NCBI GenBank assembly: GCA_035772405.1
Contig: JAYKKM010000193.1
Span: forward strand, 4,318,001-4,382,000
Direction: 5' to 3'
Origin: Chrysogorgia sp. JL179-B06
Taxonomy: Eukaryota; Cnidaria; Anthozoa; Scleralcyonacea; Chrysogorgiidae
Length of the DNA: 64,000 nt
The position numbers and the translations under genes are program-made. The notes under the pieces were generated by a model. That model was not told the origin of the DNA, did not search any database, and was given only the letters and a program-made list of their open reading frames with translations. Below are positions 1-11,531 of this stretch, piece after piece (position 1 is the first letter of the stretch; every line of letters starts with the position of its first letter).

Positions 1-670
1 CTGAAATAGCCTCCACCACTAATCACAGTCCGGACTTTTTGATACCTTTCTTTAGCGGTATTGTAGATTGTCCAAGACGCCGTTTTTTCCGTGTCTGACC
101 TGGAAACGAGTCATTTTCACGCACGAACCACGCAATTGTCGCGAACAAAATGGCGGCCGAAATTTAGGAACAAATTTTTTTAGTCCATAAATAAGCACGA
201 TTAAATAACATATTCTTGCGTAAATCGGGAAATTACGGAATCGAGCGGCTGCAGCCAGGATGGCCATTTTTGACGTGGAATTAATTGGCTTTGGCCGATT
301 AATAGTGACCAAGCTATAGTTTTGTTCATGAAACGTCTGACCTTTGTCAAACGTCTGACCCAAACGTCATACATTTATGACCCAAACGTCATACATCACG
401 TGTGCACGTGATAAATATAATGGCGCCACTTCCGCCGGCTTGAGGGGTGAATTTAACATACGTCAAACCCGTCAGCGACGGGTAAAAAACGGATTCGAGC
501 GAGCAAACTAAACAGATTTAATTAGCCTAACGGCAATCTTGTGTCTCCGTCGCCGCCCCGCGTAACATTGCTTGTTTTTTGCATAAATTAACAATTCAGT
601 TCTCAGATCAACTAGCGCTCATTATTTACAATTTCAAATCTAAACCAATCAAGAGCAAAGTACAGTCGAG
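1..670. other. No gene recognised
   Basis: AT-rich sequence with stops in all useful frames; the open stretch at 52-363 on the minus strand has no recognisable domain. The only structure is a pair of short imperfect repeats around 331-397 (motif ACGTCATACAT twice, AAACGTCTGACC twice). Confidence 0.6.
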
Positions 671-675
671 TCGAC

Positions 676-3163
676 TCCAGATAACTCGAACCTTCAAGGG
701 AAATAGAAAAAGGTTCGAGTTATCTGGAGTTCGAGTTATCTGGAGTTCGAGTTATCTGGAGTTCGAGTTATCAGGAGTTCGAGTTATCAGGAGTTCGAGT
801 TATCAGGAGTTCGAGTTATCAGGAGTTCGAGTTATCAGGAGTTCGAGTTATCTGGAGTTCGAGTTATCAGGAGTTCGAGTTATCAGGAGTTCGAGTTATC
901 AGGAGTTCGAGTTATCAGGAGTTCGAGTTATCTGGAGTTCGAGTTATCTGGAGTTCGAGTTATCTGGTGTTCGAGTTATCTGGAGTTCGAGTTATCTGGA
1001 GTTCGAGTTATCTGGAGTTCGAGTTATCTGGAGTTCGAGTTATCTGGAGTTCGAGTAATCTGGAGTTCGAGTTATCAGGAGTTCGAGTTATCAGGAGTTC
1101 GAGTTATCAGGAGTTCGAGTTATCAGGAGTTCGAGTTATCAGGAGTTCGAGTTATCTGGAGTTCGAGTTATCTGGAGTTCGAGTTATCTGGAGTTCGAGT
1201 TATCTGGAGTTCGAGTTATCTGGAGTTCGAGTTATCTGGAGTTCGAGTTATCTGGAGTTCGAGTTATCAGGAGTTCGAGTTATCAGGAGTTCGAGTTATC
1301 AGGAGTTCGAGTTATCTGGAGTTCGAGTTATCAGGAGTTCGAGTTATCTGGAGTTCGAGTTATCTGGAGTTCGAGTTATCTGGAGTTCGAGTTATCTGGA
1401 GTTCGAGTTATCTGGAGTTCGAGTTATCTGGAGTTCGAGTTATCAGGAGTTCGAGTTATCAGGAGTTCGAGTTATCAGGAGTTCGAGTTATCAGGAGTTC
1501 GAGTTATCTGGAGTTCGAGTTATCTGGAGTTCGAGTTATCTGGAGTTCGAGTTATCTGGAGTTCGAGTTATCTGGAGTTCGAGTTATCTGGAGTTCGAGT
1601 TATCAGGAGTTCGAGTTATCTGGAGTTCGAGTTATCTGGAGTTCGAGTTATCAGGAGTTCGAGTTATCAGGAGTTCGAGTTATCAGGAGTTCGAGTTATC
1701 AGGAGTTCGAGTTATCAGGAGTTCGAGTTATCAGGAGTTCGAGTTATCTGGAGTTCGAGTTATCTGGAGTTCGAGTTATCTGGAGTTCGAGTTATCTGGA
1801 GTTCGAGTTATCTGGAGTTCGAGTTATCTGGAGTTCGAGTTATCTGGAGTTCGAGTTATCAGGAGTTCGAGTTATCAGGAGTTCGAGTTATCAGGAGTTC
1901 GAGTTATCTGGAGTTCGAGTTATCAGGAGTTCGAGTTATCAGGAGTTCGAGTTATCAGGAGTTCGAGTTATCAGGAGTTCGAGTTATCAGGAGTTCGAGT
2001 TATCAGGAGTTCGAGTTATCTGGAGTTCGAGTTATCTGGAGTTCGAGTTATCTGGAGTTCGAGTTATCTGGAGTTCGAGTTATCTGGAGTTCGAGTTATC
2101 TGGAGTTCGAGTTATCTGGAGTTCGACTATCTGGAGTTCGAGTTATCTGGAGTTCGAGTAATCTGGAGTTCGAGTTATCAGGAGTTCGAGTTATCTGGAG
2201 TTCGAGTTATCTGGAGTTCGAGTTATCTGGAGTTCGAGTTATCTGGAGTTCGAGTTATCTGGAGTTCGAGTTATCAGGAGTTCGAGTTATCAGGAGTTCG
2301 AGTTATCAGGAGTTCGAGTTATCAGGAGTTCGAGTTATCAGGAGTTCGAGTTATCAGGAGTTCGAGTTATCTGGAGTTCGAGTTATCTGGAGTTCGAGTT
2401 ATCTGGAGTTCGAGTTATCTGGAGTTCGAGTTATCTGGAGTTCGAGTTATCAGGAGTTCGAGTTATCAGGAGTTCGAGTTATCAGGAGTTCGAGTTATCT
2501 GGAGTTCGAGTTATCTGGAGTTCGAGTTATCTGGAGTTCGAGTTATCTGGAGTTCGAGTTATCAGGAGTTCGAGTTATCAGGAGTTCGAGTTATCAGGAG
2601 TTCGAGTTATCAGGAGTTCGAGTTATCTGGAGTTCGAGTTATCTGGTGTTCGAGTTATCTGGTGTTCGAGTTATCTGGAGTTCGAGTTATCTGGAGTTCG
2701 AGTTATCTGGAGTTCGAGTTATCTGGAGTTCGAGTTATCTGGAGTTCGAGTAATCTGGAGTTCGAGTTATCAGGAGTTCGAGTTATCAGGAGTTCGAGTT
2801 ATCAGGAGTTCGAGTTATCTGGAGTTCGAGTTATCTGGAGTTCGAGTTATCTGGAGTTCGAGTTATCTGGAGTTCGAGTTATCTGGAGTTCGAGTTATCT
2901 GGAGTTCGAGTTATCTGGAGTTCGAGTTATCTGGAGTTCGAGTTATCTGGAGTTCGAGTTATCTGGAGTTCGAGTTATCAGGAGTTCGAGTTATCAGGAG
3001 TTCGAGTTATCTGGAGTTCGAGTTATCAGGAGTTCGAGTTATCAGGAGTTCGAGTTATCTGGAGTTCGAGTTATCTGGAGTTCGAGTTATCAGGAGTTCG
3101 AGTTATCAGGAGTTCGAGTTATCTGGAGTTCGAGTTATCTGGTGTTCGAGTTACCGGGAGTTG
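676..3163. repeat. 16-bp minisatellite, about 150 copies
   Basis: From about 713 to 3163 a 16-bp unit (TTCGAGTTATCWGGAG, W = T or A) repeats almost without indels, about 2450 bp. One inverted unit (CCAGATAACTCGAACC) lies just before it at about 677-692, separated by about 20 bp. Because 16 is not a multiple of 3 and the unit has no stop, all forward frames stay open for hundreds of codons; these are not genes. Rare variants are TAATC for TTATC and GGTGTTC for GGAGTTC. One unit is shortened near 2125 (TTCGACTATC). The same TTCGAGTTA word recurs at 3474-3671, so the array probably grew from the subterminal motif of a TIR element. Confidence 0.95.
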
Positions 3164-3473
3164 AGAACAGATGACCGGAAATAAGGAAAAAACGGTGTTT
3201 ACTGTGTATTTCTATTCATACTGTGTCATTTTAATTTTAATATTTCTATTCATACAGTGTCATTATTAACACAGTGTCATTATTAACACAGTGTCATTTT
3301 AAGGAGTTAAGCGGCAAAGCTTGTTGAAGATACTAAACTAGCGAAATCTGAACTTGGACTAACACATTTTTTGTAATGCAAAAAAAGACAATACACGGCT
3401 GCTTCAAAATAAATTCAATTTTTTGGACTACAGTACTGTATTTTTTGACTTGTCACGTCTTGACAAACGTGGT
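3164..3473. other. Spacer with a short tandem repeat
   Basis: No coding potential seen. Between about 3220 and 3302 the words TTTCTATTCATAC and ACAGTGTCATTATTA repeat two to three times each. Confidence 0.6.
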
Positions 3474-3671
3474 TCGAGTTATCGATGGCAAAATTATATG
3501 ACCTGAAGGGAAACGAAAATTGCTTCGAGTTAGCGGGAGGTTCGAGTTATCGAGGGTTCGAGTTACTGAGCGTAAATTACAGTAAATGTATGACGGAAAT
3601 CCAGGGGAAATCGATTTTGGTTCGAGTTAGCGCGAGGTTCGAGTTGGCGAGGGTTCGAGTTATCGGGAGAA
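3474..3671. repeat. Terminal region of a TIR element rich in TTCGAGTTA
   Basis: Seven copies of TTCGAGTTR occur at irregular spacing near 3474, 3525, 3541, 3557, 3621, 3637 and 3653. The end reads GGTTCGAGTTATCGGGAG, the inverse of the CTCCAGATAACTCGAACC at 675-692 across the minisatellite. Inference: 675 and 3671 are the two ends of one DNA-transposon-like element. No transposase is visible between them. Confidence 0.5.
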
Positions 3672-5755
3672 AAAACCGTCGCACGGTTGGACGGACGTTT
3701 GCGGTCTTCTAATCTCGACGTACAGTCGAACACCAGCCAATCAGTGCTCGTAATTTCCAGTAAAAAGCCAATAAAAAGCAAAGTCCGTCGAAAGTTTGAC
3801 GCACGGTATTTCGACGGACTTGTCTTTTGAGTGATCTTCGTGTGAAATAACGCAAATTGGCTGGGTGAAACAAGTTTGACTAACCATTGCCGTACTTCAA
3901 GAACTTACACATGAATTTTGGCCCAAACTAACAGTACATAGGGCGTGAATCCGATTATATGTCGTGTTCAAATAATTAATTAATTATTATTATCTACGAG
4001 CTAAGGTATACAAACATCCACGCTTGCACATTTAATACATTAATTAACACTACGTAAGTGTCGTACAGAGCGCTTTAACAAAGCTTTTTTCCAATGATGT
4101 GTATGTAATAAAGCACACAGTGTTTTAGCCATTATACATTTTATAGATTTTATTATATATTGTAGATAGATATGTTCAGTCATATATATATATTCAGTCA
4201 TATGTCAAGTTGCCCAGGGTGTTTAGCTGTTACACTGTCCTATTTCTTGATACAATATTTTCCTTGATTATCAATATTTATTGTAGATTATATTTTTTAA
4301 CTCAATGTAGCCCAGCCCCAACCATGCATGTAATTCATATAATTTTTAATCATTTTAATATTGTAACAAAGTCGCAATTCACTTATGTTATGACTTTGTA
4401 TTAAAATAGCTTTTAATAAAAATAAATGAATTAATTAATCTTTATTTGAATAAGGTAGTCCTGTTAGTACTAGTACAAAGACCTAATATACTGATATCAA
4501 TATTAGGAGCCAAATATCATAATTGGACAATAATAAAATAATAAAATAATAAAAGTTACAATTCCAGAACAGTATGTATAAATATACAGCTACCTGTAAA
4601 AGGTTGAAATATTAGTAGGTAAAATTGATAGTTAAATATTAGTAGTTAAATATTAGTAGTTAAATATTAGCAGTTAAATATTCAGAATTTTGGAAGGAAC
4701 ATTCTGCCATTAAACCTCGTAAATACTGTTCAATAAAACACACAGAAAATTCGTAAAATCAACAAACATGGAATTTATTTATAGGATAAACCGATTAACA
4801 ATGTGCATTACACTACGTAATTATATTATGTTAGAGTTTGTGAAGTCGTAAATTAGATACTGTATATTTATATATACAAACGATAAACATTTCAATACGA
4901 ATCAAAAACATTATAAGGTTGGTAAACCGCCAAAATCGTGAAAGAACGGCCTAGCTAACGTTTCGAGCCAAGCCTTCGTCAGAGAATTATAGCAGTTAAA
5001 AGATTGCACAAAAGCTGCGTTAAGCTCCTCAGTTTTGCATTGCGCACATTCACCGTGCGCGCATCCAATAATCAGTGTTTTTATGGCCATTATGCAACAC
5101 TTTCAAAACATTCCGACCATTTTAGGACAATTTAGTGCCAAATCTAACAATGGCTGCTTATGTACATGTAGGGAAGAGTTATTAAAGGACTAAATCAATT
5201 TTTGTCCGAGAAGGGCTCCCTGTGTAAGTTCGGGTTTGTAAACTACTTGATAATGCCGGTTTAAGGCCATAGCTCTTAAAGAAGGTTAGTGACCATAATT
5301 GTTTCCTTAATAATTATTTTCTTCTGCACTTTTACATGTTATAACAGAAACTTAGAGAAAAATCATTTCTACAATTTACAATATTTTACATTTTTGATGT
5401 TTCTTCAAATAACATGTCAAAGAATATGGGAAACGACCTTTCTTTATCATAATAAACCCTGTTAGCTGTTTCTTTTTCCCTAAAATACCATGTTTTCTTT
5501 AACAAAAATTATAGTTGCGAAAAATAAAAAATTATCTTTGTCAAAAGGTTCAAGAAAAAGTTGTGCAATGCGGTTTTTACTCAACTTGTAAATTGGTCAC
5601 AATGACGTCACCAGTAAGAGGTGATCTGCGATATGCCATATCTTCTAAACAAGGTCGGTGACCCAAACTTTTTTTTGGTTTTAATATAAGTATGTATTGA
5701 ACTTTAAGACTGGGAAGTTTCAGCAAATTTTGGAAAGAATTACTGAGGAATTACC
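3672..5755. other. Intergenic or intronic, no gene seen
   Basis: AT-rich. A 14-bp tandem (TTAGTAGTTAAATA type) runs about four times at 4612-4680. No exon of the KDM4 gene to the right could be recognised here on the minus strand. Confidence 0.5.
4950..4990 (-). ncRNA. Hammerhead-like core, degenerate
   Basis: On the minus strand CTGACGA (4982-4976) is followed by an 11-nt weak hairpin and GAAAC. This is the order of the hammerhead core (CUGANGA, stem II, GAAA). Stem I pairs over only about 2 bp and stem II has an A-C closing pair, so it is at best a decayed copy. Such cores are known at ends of Penelope-like elements, but no PLE coding sequence is seen nearby. Confidence 0.2.
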
Positions 5756-5761
5756 TTAAGA

Positions 5762-5977
5762 CAGGGGCGCAACTAGAGGGGGGGGGGGGGTCGGGGGTTG
5801 CGACCCCTGCCCTTTTCCTAAAGACAATCTCTTTGCCCTCATTTTTACGAATATGTTTTATATTAATTTAAAGCATTCAACCTATAAAAATGCTAAAAAT
5901 GCGGACGCTAAAGTAGTAACTTTGCCCTAATAGCATTCATGGACCCCTGTCCTCGAAAATTCCAAGTTGCGCCCCTG
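5762..5977. mobile_element. hAT-like MITE, 216 bp
   Basis: Ends CAGGGGCGCAACT and its inverse AGTTGCGCCCCTG. TTAAGA is directly repeated on both sides (5756-5761 and 5978-5983). CAGGGGCG-type termini are typical of hAT elements, although the visible duplication is 6 bp rather than 8. It contains a run of 13 G at about 5779. The flanks, once joined, resemble 38128-38160, which carries no insertion. Confidence 0.75.
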
Positions 5978-6287
5978 TTAAGACCACTCACAAACCAAGC
6001 CATTATAATAATAGGTTTTAATAAACCAAAAGTATTAGGTTAATTTAGGGTTAGGGCTTTGTTTTGAATTAGGGATTCTTATATGAAACAGGGCCTTCTT
6101 ATGTGAAACGTCAATTAATCAAATTGGCTAGATCAGTAATTTTTGGTGATCATATCATCTCTAGCTATTATGGAAAAATCTAGCTGGATTGCACACTGAC
6201 CAATCATATTGCATAATTACGGTATACCAGAAGTAGTAACAATAAGTATAATTAAACTTTAATATCTCATTAAAAATTACGACATAC

Positions 6288-6593
6288 CATGTCTTTGGTG
6301 CCCCATAGTGGATATAGTTGATGCTGAACAGGTCCATATCCTCTGTATGCCATGCAAATGTCGACTTCCACATCCCAAAATAAAGGTAGGGTGTATTCAC
6401 TCCAGGAATCCTAATATTATAATCTTCTTCAATATCATTTAAGATGCTTGGTAGACAACTTATGTTCCATGCCTGTACATCACTATCAAATACTGAACCA
6501 GACACATCAGCACCATACATTGGAGTCTTGAAGGTTATGTTCTTCCAGTACTTCCTTTCAATTTCATCAAAATTCCCCTTTGGTGGCCGGTAA
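6288..6593 (-). CDS. KDM4 exon 4 (first half of JmjC)
   Basis: Acceptor ATAG|TTACCGG and donor ACATG|GTATGTC. Begins [19 protein letters not shown] and runs through [20 protein letters not shown] with the HxE metal ligands. Ends two bases into the Trp codon. The next expected exon (PPEHG... region) was not found. Confidence 0.93.
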
Positions 6594-9233
6594 CTATAAG
6601 ATTACAGGCCAAGTAAGTGCTATATATTTTAAATAACATTATAAAATAACATGTATGCTACACAGGCTCTCATTGGTCAATACATGTGTTTGGATCAAGC
6701 CATCCAAACACAGAAATTTCCCACCAAAAATTTCCAGGTTACGTATACGTTTTGCTGCTTGTTCTCTTGTATTATTTTATAAAAGAATAACCTAAGGCCA
6801 CACCAATTTAATTGTTCGGGGCACGTATCCGACCGACCCTGCTTTTGTGAAACCAAAATAAAATAAAATTTGTACCTAAAACTTTGATAAAAAAATTGGT
6901 TATTTTTGTGCTTTTTCGACCTTTCGACCTCAGGGTTTTCACCGGTGAGGCAGGTGAAAAGACTGGGTAGAAGCTTGTACTTTTTTATTTCCATTTTTTC
7001 CTGACCGACCCTAAATCTGTGCCCCGAAGTATCAAATTGGTGTGGCCTAATGCTAATTTCCATGTTGCTCGACTTTCGAAAAGCTAAAAAACAGTTGCGA
7101 GCAACTCGTGTTTTTTTATGCTTTTCTCCAGTCTCGTAACTTCCCGCGTGTTTGGATCACAGTATCCAAACATGGAAACCATTAGGTATTTCTTTATTTA
7201 TAATAACAAGAATTTTAAAACCCCAGGTAAATTCCCATACATTACATGATAATTATTTGAGAATACAGGTACCAGGTGATTATATCACTCTTAAGGAAAT
7301 AACAAATGTTTAAGAATAATTAATGAAAATGATTTTGTGTTAGCACAAGCAAAATTTCCTTGAGTTTGTCAGAATTAATTACAACATAACACCCCAGATG
7401 TGTGGTAGTAGCTGTGTTTAGAAAAAATACCACATGTAGTATCTGCAAGAAGTACAGAAATGTAACAATCAAAGTACACAAATCCTAGTACACAAACACA
7501 AAGTACACAAATCCACAAGGACTAAAAATAAAGCTAATCCTCCTAAAATTAAACATGCAGGCACATTGCATTTAAGCAACGTTTGTCAAGATTTTACATA
7601 TAAATTGTAAACTATAGCTACATGCCCCAAACATTTAGGCTAACAAGAACAGAACTGGTTGCAATAGATAAAATCTAAACTTTGAGGGCATTTTCTCCTA
7701 TTACTAAGGGAAGCTCCACAGTATACATTCTCTCAACTCCCATCTAATGAACCTTAGGTCCACCCAAAGGCCAAGCGTAGGCCGCATTTGAACTGAATGT
7801 GATCAATTTCAACTATAAAGTGTTAATAAGTGTTAAATAAGTGTTTTGTGTTGTTGACTAAAGTGTGGTGGGTTAAAATCTAGATTTAATTGGAGTCGAC
7901 TCTAATGCAATATTCAAGTGTCAATGAGAGTCAAGTGGGATTATCCTTGTATATTATCCTTGTGGGGTAATATGACACAGGTTATAAATCTGATTAATAG
8001 ATTCTCTCAAGATTGAGTGAAGTGCAACATGTAATGCTTAATATCATAGATTAAATTCAACAGATAATTAACAAATTACTGTAACTGGTATTATGGACAA
8101 ACAGGGTTTTAAAACCATTTATATGGTGAAAATTATATATATTTTATGACTTTTTTGTTCAAACTATGTCTTTCTTCTCCAAACTACTGCAGATCACCAA
8201 CCATTGATTAAGAAGTTTGCCACACAATAATTTATCTACTAATTAGTAACCAGTTCTCTATTGACGGAATACTCCAAAGGTACTAGATTCCTCCTGGCTT
8301 TCAAAATTATGTTCAAAGAAGGTCTTTGAATAAAAAAACGAGTTTTTCATAAATCTTGTAAAGTTCAACGTACTTTTAATAATGCTACGTTTCTGCCAAG
8401 ATAAAATATTACGCCTCGGCATGTTGATCTTGCTGTATCTGGCAAATTCATCTGCCCCGTTGTTACTTCCAAAGTGCCCAAATCAATAAACACAATAATT
8501 TAACACAATAAACAAACGATTCGTAAACAACAGATTTCGCAGGAACCAGACACTCGAAAGCTGAAATTAAAGTTATTAGGGCTACAGTAATCGCTGATAA
8601 TCGTTTTATAAAGCGATGATAGAGTTAATACTACAGAGTATAGGAAAAAGTTGTAATAGGATATTGTATGGAAAGACAAACTGATAATCAAATTTGCGTG
8701 ATAAATCGCCATACTTCACAATGTCAAAGACAAAGTTTTACATATTTGACAGTAAAGTTTCAAAGATTTAACCAATACCGTTCACTGTTTGCCAATTTCT
8801 TGAATTCTTTGACAGTCGTCGGTTTCTTCAAAATGTTATACTGCTGATAAAGCCCTAGAAATAAAGGACGGGTTATAATTATTCGCGTCATGAGATGAAC
8901 CAGATGAACGAACATCTTTCAGTTTTACTTACCCTGACGCCCTTGACAAACTTGAGAAATTGGAGCAGGGATGACAAACTCCCCTTCCTCGACGGCAGTG
9001 TAATCCTTTCGTGCCTTCCATTCCTTGGGGGGTACAACCTTAATAATAAAACTGACTTAAAATCGGTAAAACTTCTTAAAATGAATCCATTGTGCATCTT
9101 GAAAATGTACCTTTGCAACACCAGTCGTCGCAGCACCTTGTCTTTCTATTTCTCGCACACATCGTCCAAAATCTTGAAATTCTTCAAAGGTCGGTTCAAA
9201 CACTTTAACGCCATCAACTTCGACGCAATGCAT
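6288..9233 (-). CDS. KDM4/JMJD2-type histone demethylase, 5' part of gene
   Basis: Four exons (9233-9111, 9038-8933, 8854-8779, 6593-6288) join in one frame (phases 0, 1, 0, ending phase 2) to about 203 residues. In order they give a JmjN domain ([20 protein letters not shown]), the linker [13 protein letters not shown], a helix [20 protein letters not shown], and the first half of JmjC ([30 protein letters not shown]). HTE contains the Fe(II) ligands H and E. KDM4 enzymes are nuclear 2-oxoglutarate oxygenases that demethylate trimethylated H3K9/K36. The second half of JmjC and any PHD/Tudor part are not found between 6287 and 1, so they lie outside the window or the gene is truncated. No frameshift or stop in the four exons. 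Confidence 0.9.
6690..7190. mobile_element. Hairpin element with GTGTTTGGAT ends
   Basis: Both ends carry small inverted repeats of GTGTTTGGAT (6689-6712 and 7149-7170). The sequence matches 27659-27902 in the opposite orientation (same CATTGGTCAAT flank, GTATTATTTTATAAA core and ACCATTAGGTATTT end). It lies in KDM4 intron 3 and was itself split by the element at 6796-7047. Confidence 0.6.
6796..7047. mobile_element. MITE with TAA target duplication
   Basis: Termini GGCCACACCAATTTAAT and ATCAAATTGGTGTGGCC, with TAA on both sides (6793-6795, 7048-7050). A 3-bp TWA target fits PIF/Harbinger-type elements. The interior has an open frame on the minus strand without recognisable domain. Nested in the preceding hairpin element. 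Confidence 0.75.
7191..8778. other. Rest of KDM4 intron 3
   Basis: No exon, transposon protein or strong repeat recognised. The motif ACAAAGTACACAAATC repeats near 7470-7512. Confidence 0.5.
8779..8854 (-). CDS. KDM4 exon 3
   Basis: Acceptor CTAG|GGCTTTAT and donor ACG|GTATTGG. Encodes [20 protein letters not shown] then LANSE. This matches the family segment between JmjN and JmjC. Too short to stand out as an open reading frame. Confidence 0.88.
8933..9038 (-). CDS. KDM4 exon 2
   Basis: Acceptor TTAAG|GTTGTACC and donor CAGG|GTAAGT. Encodes [20 protein letters not shown] followed by [15 protein letters not shown], the conserved segment after JmjN. Leaves one base (phase 1). Confidence 0.92.
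9111..9233 (-). CDS. KDM4 exon 1 (JmjN)
   Basis: Starts at the ATG of [14 protein letters not shown], 41 codons, and ends AAAG|GTACAT. Another in-frame Met lies at 9305, but the extra 24 residues are hydrophobic and unlike KDM4 N termini, so the inner start is preferred. Confidence 0.85.
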
Positions 9234-10680
9234 AACTATGTTCAAGACAAAAGTGAGGAGCCTTGTTTGTAAATGACAAACAAAGGTTGGGCAAAATGCA
9301 AACACGGCTTAGCCACCTTGAATCTTTGGCAGTCATTTGGATTGTTACCGGCGGATTTTACAAGTCAAAGAAAATCAAGATGCACTCCCAGGACCCAGGT
9401 GACCAACACGCGTGTCCTCGCGCGCGTGGTCACGCCACAGCAACAGTTTGTATGTTTATTAAGCTTCATTCGGCAGACACTGGATTGTATAGATAGATTA
9501 ATATTTCTACTTTTGAATCCGTTAATTTCAGTACCATTTGGTTCGTTGCTATGGCGACAAGACGTAACAAATTGCCTTCAAAAATGACCTATTGCTTAAT
9601 AATAATATTCTTGGATAAAAAATGTTTTGCCTTACAGAATTTTTTGGAACTTTGACAAAATTGACAAAATTGTTGGAACAAAGCGTAATAATATTGCTTC
9701 GTCGCCTCCTCCCCCCAAATAATGTTGTACCCAGGGACTATTAAACTTCCACCAATGTTCTGCTTCAATTTGCACAGCACAAATCAACATTGCGCGGGGG
9801 AGGAGGGGTTAAGAATGAATGATCAATTTCTAGTTAGTGTTAGTGTAAGTAAGCCTAACGCGCGCGCACGAATGATCACGCGAGTTTTTTTATATCAACC
9901 AGATTGAATCGCCGAACATGTTGCGCCGAACATGTTGCGGTTACATTCCTCCCCAAGCAGGAAGGGCGTGGAAATTAATTTCCTTGACACCTTGACAGTA
10001 TTCTTGGTGTCTTGCCACGGAATTCTACATTCCAAAGATGCATTGTTGTCTAGCAGAGATCTCCTAGTTTAACAATAATTTTGCAATGCTGCATGTTATG
10101 TCATAAATCGCACGCACGCATAAATCGATCGATCGCACGAATGACGTTTCCATCATTCAAATTGAATGGTTTTCTGATTACGATAAGTTCTACCCGAGGC
10201 CTCATTAGAAAGGAGAATATCGGCCACGCGCCAGCCATATTCGATTATACCATTAAATCCGTTTTTCAAGTTCAGTTAATTGCTAGACCTCCTGCTAGAC
10301 TACGGCACTGCGCCAAGTACAAAAACGGTTTTAGCGCAACGAAAAATCGATCCGTGTATCATTACATAGCGATCGTGAACGATTTTTAACGCAATTTGTT
10401 TCGTTAACATATTGCACGATAGACTTTCCGTAACTCGGCAATGTTTAGTCCTATTATAGACTTTGTAGTCGACTCGACGCCACCGAAAATGATGGTGGTC
10501 ACCTCGGTGGTCACAACAACAAGAGATTTAGTCCTAAAATTTTAACAAGGGGGCTCACTTTGTTTGGCGGACCATTTTGGATTCCTAGGTCTGAAACACC
10601 ATTTCCTGCATTTTTATGCCGCATTATAAGATCGGTTTTATGGCCCTAAAAATGGTAAAAATACATTGACTACAGGGCTC
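9234..10680. other. Upstream region of KDM4, no further gene seen
   Basis: Open frames of 61-125 codons here overlap each other on both strands and show no domain. The region between 9380 and 10330 has several CpG-containing runs (for example around 9410-9425 and 9858-9870), which may mark the KDM4 promoter side; this is a guess. CCGAACATGTTGCG repeats twice at 9912-9940. Confidence 0.4.
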
Positions 10681-11121
10681 ACCACGGTGGAAGGTCGGCG
10701 AAAATGGCCTGGGATCGGCTGGTCACATGACACCCAGAATTTCTGGGTGTTTAGATATGATAATTTTTGTGGTCTTTGTTCCATTTCCTTTGTCTACTTT
10801 GTTGACCTGAATAATTGAGAAATGTTCAATCAATGCTCTTCAGAGTTGTTCATGTCAGCATTCGTTGGCATAAAAGCAGCTAACAAGCTTAATAATCCAC
10901 CATATATCCATGGTTATCTCTTATAAAAGGTATGAAGAAGCATATATCCAATTTAGCGAAAGCTATCACTTCTAATTTGCTGTAAAATTTGAAGACGTCA
11001 TTCAGATTTAGATGAATAAATTATACTCGGCTGAATTAATTGTTTTATGACAAGCCAATCGGATTATAGAATGGACCATGCAGCCGATCCCAGGAGGCAA
11101 AATGCCCTGGGAACGAGGTTG
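10681..11121. mobile_element. Nonautonomous TIR element, CAACCTCG family, left end missing
   Basis: Matches the complete copy at 40519-40914 over most of its length: CACGGTGGAAGGTCGG, ACCCAGAATTTCTGGGTG, then TCATGTCAGCATTCGT and the terminal GGGAACGAGGTTG. The first about 35 bp of the left TIR are absent. Confidence 0.8.
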
Positions 11122-11339
11122 CACTGATATATCTTCCTAAATATAGGAAAAATTAGCATCAAAAACGTATCTTGTGAAAAATCGAATAGAAATTAATAGT
11201 GTTTGTATTTTAATTGTAAAAATATATCAAACATGCCAAATTGGCATAATTTGTTATAATATAAAAGATTATTTCGGTCTTGATAAATAATATTAAGGGG
11301 GCTGACCCACCCCCGAAAAAAAAAAATTAAAGGGAAATT

Positions 11340-11341
<2 letters not shown>

Positions 11342-11373
<32 letters not shown>

Positions 11374-11392
11374 TAATAATAATAATAATAAA
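11342..11392. repeat. (AAT)n microsatellite
   Basis: About 17 AAT units with one AAA interruption; forms the tail of the LINE. Confidence 0.9.
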
Positions 11393-11531
11393 AGACGTAT
11401 TAGGAGCATTATACAATAGTCTCAACGCTCTTACAATATATTCTTAATTTTACTTATAAAACTAATTACAGTTTCATTATAAAATAAAGCCTACTACATA
11501 TATTACCACTATGAACAAAAAAACTATTAAT

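Noticed and set aside
676..3163. CRISPR-like array
   Set aside because: No unique spacers between units; plain tandem repeat in a eukaryote.
967..3174. 735-codon ORF
   Set aside because: It is only the stop-free 16-bp repeat read in all frames; the protein is a 16-residue period with no other content.
6695..7063. 122-codon ORF on the minus strand
   Set aside because: Lies within and across the border of a TAA-flanked MITE; no domain.
8895..9272. 125-codon plus-strand ORF
   Set aside because: Antisense shadow of KDM4 exons 1-2.
10081..10389. 102-codon plus-strand ORF
   Set aside because: No recognisable motif, no splice context, atypical composition.
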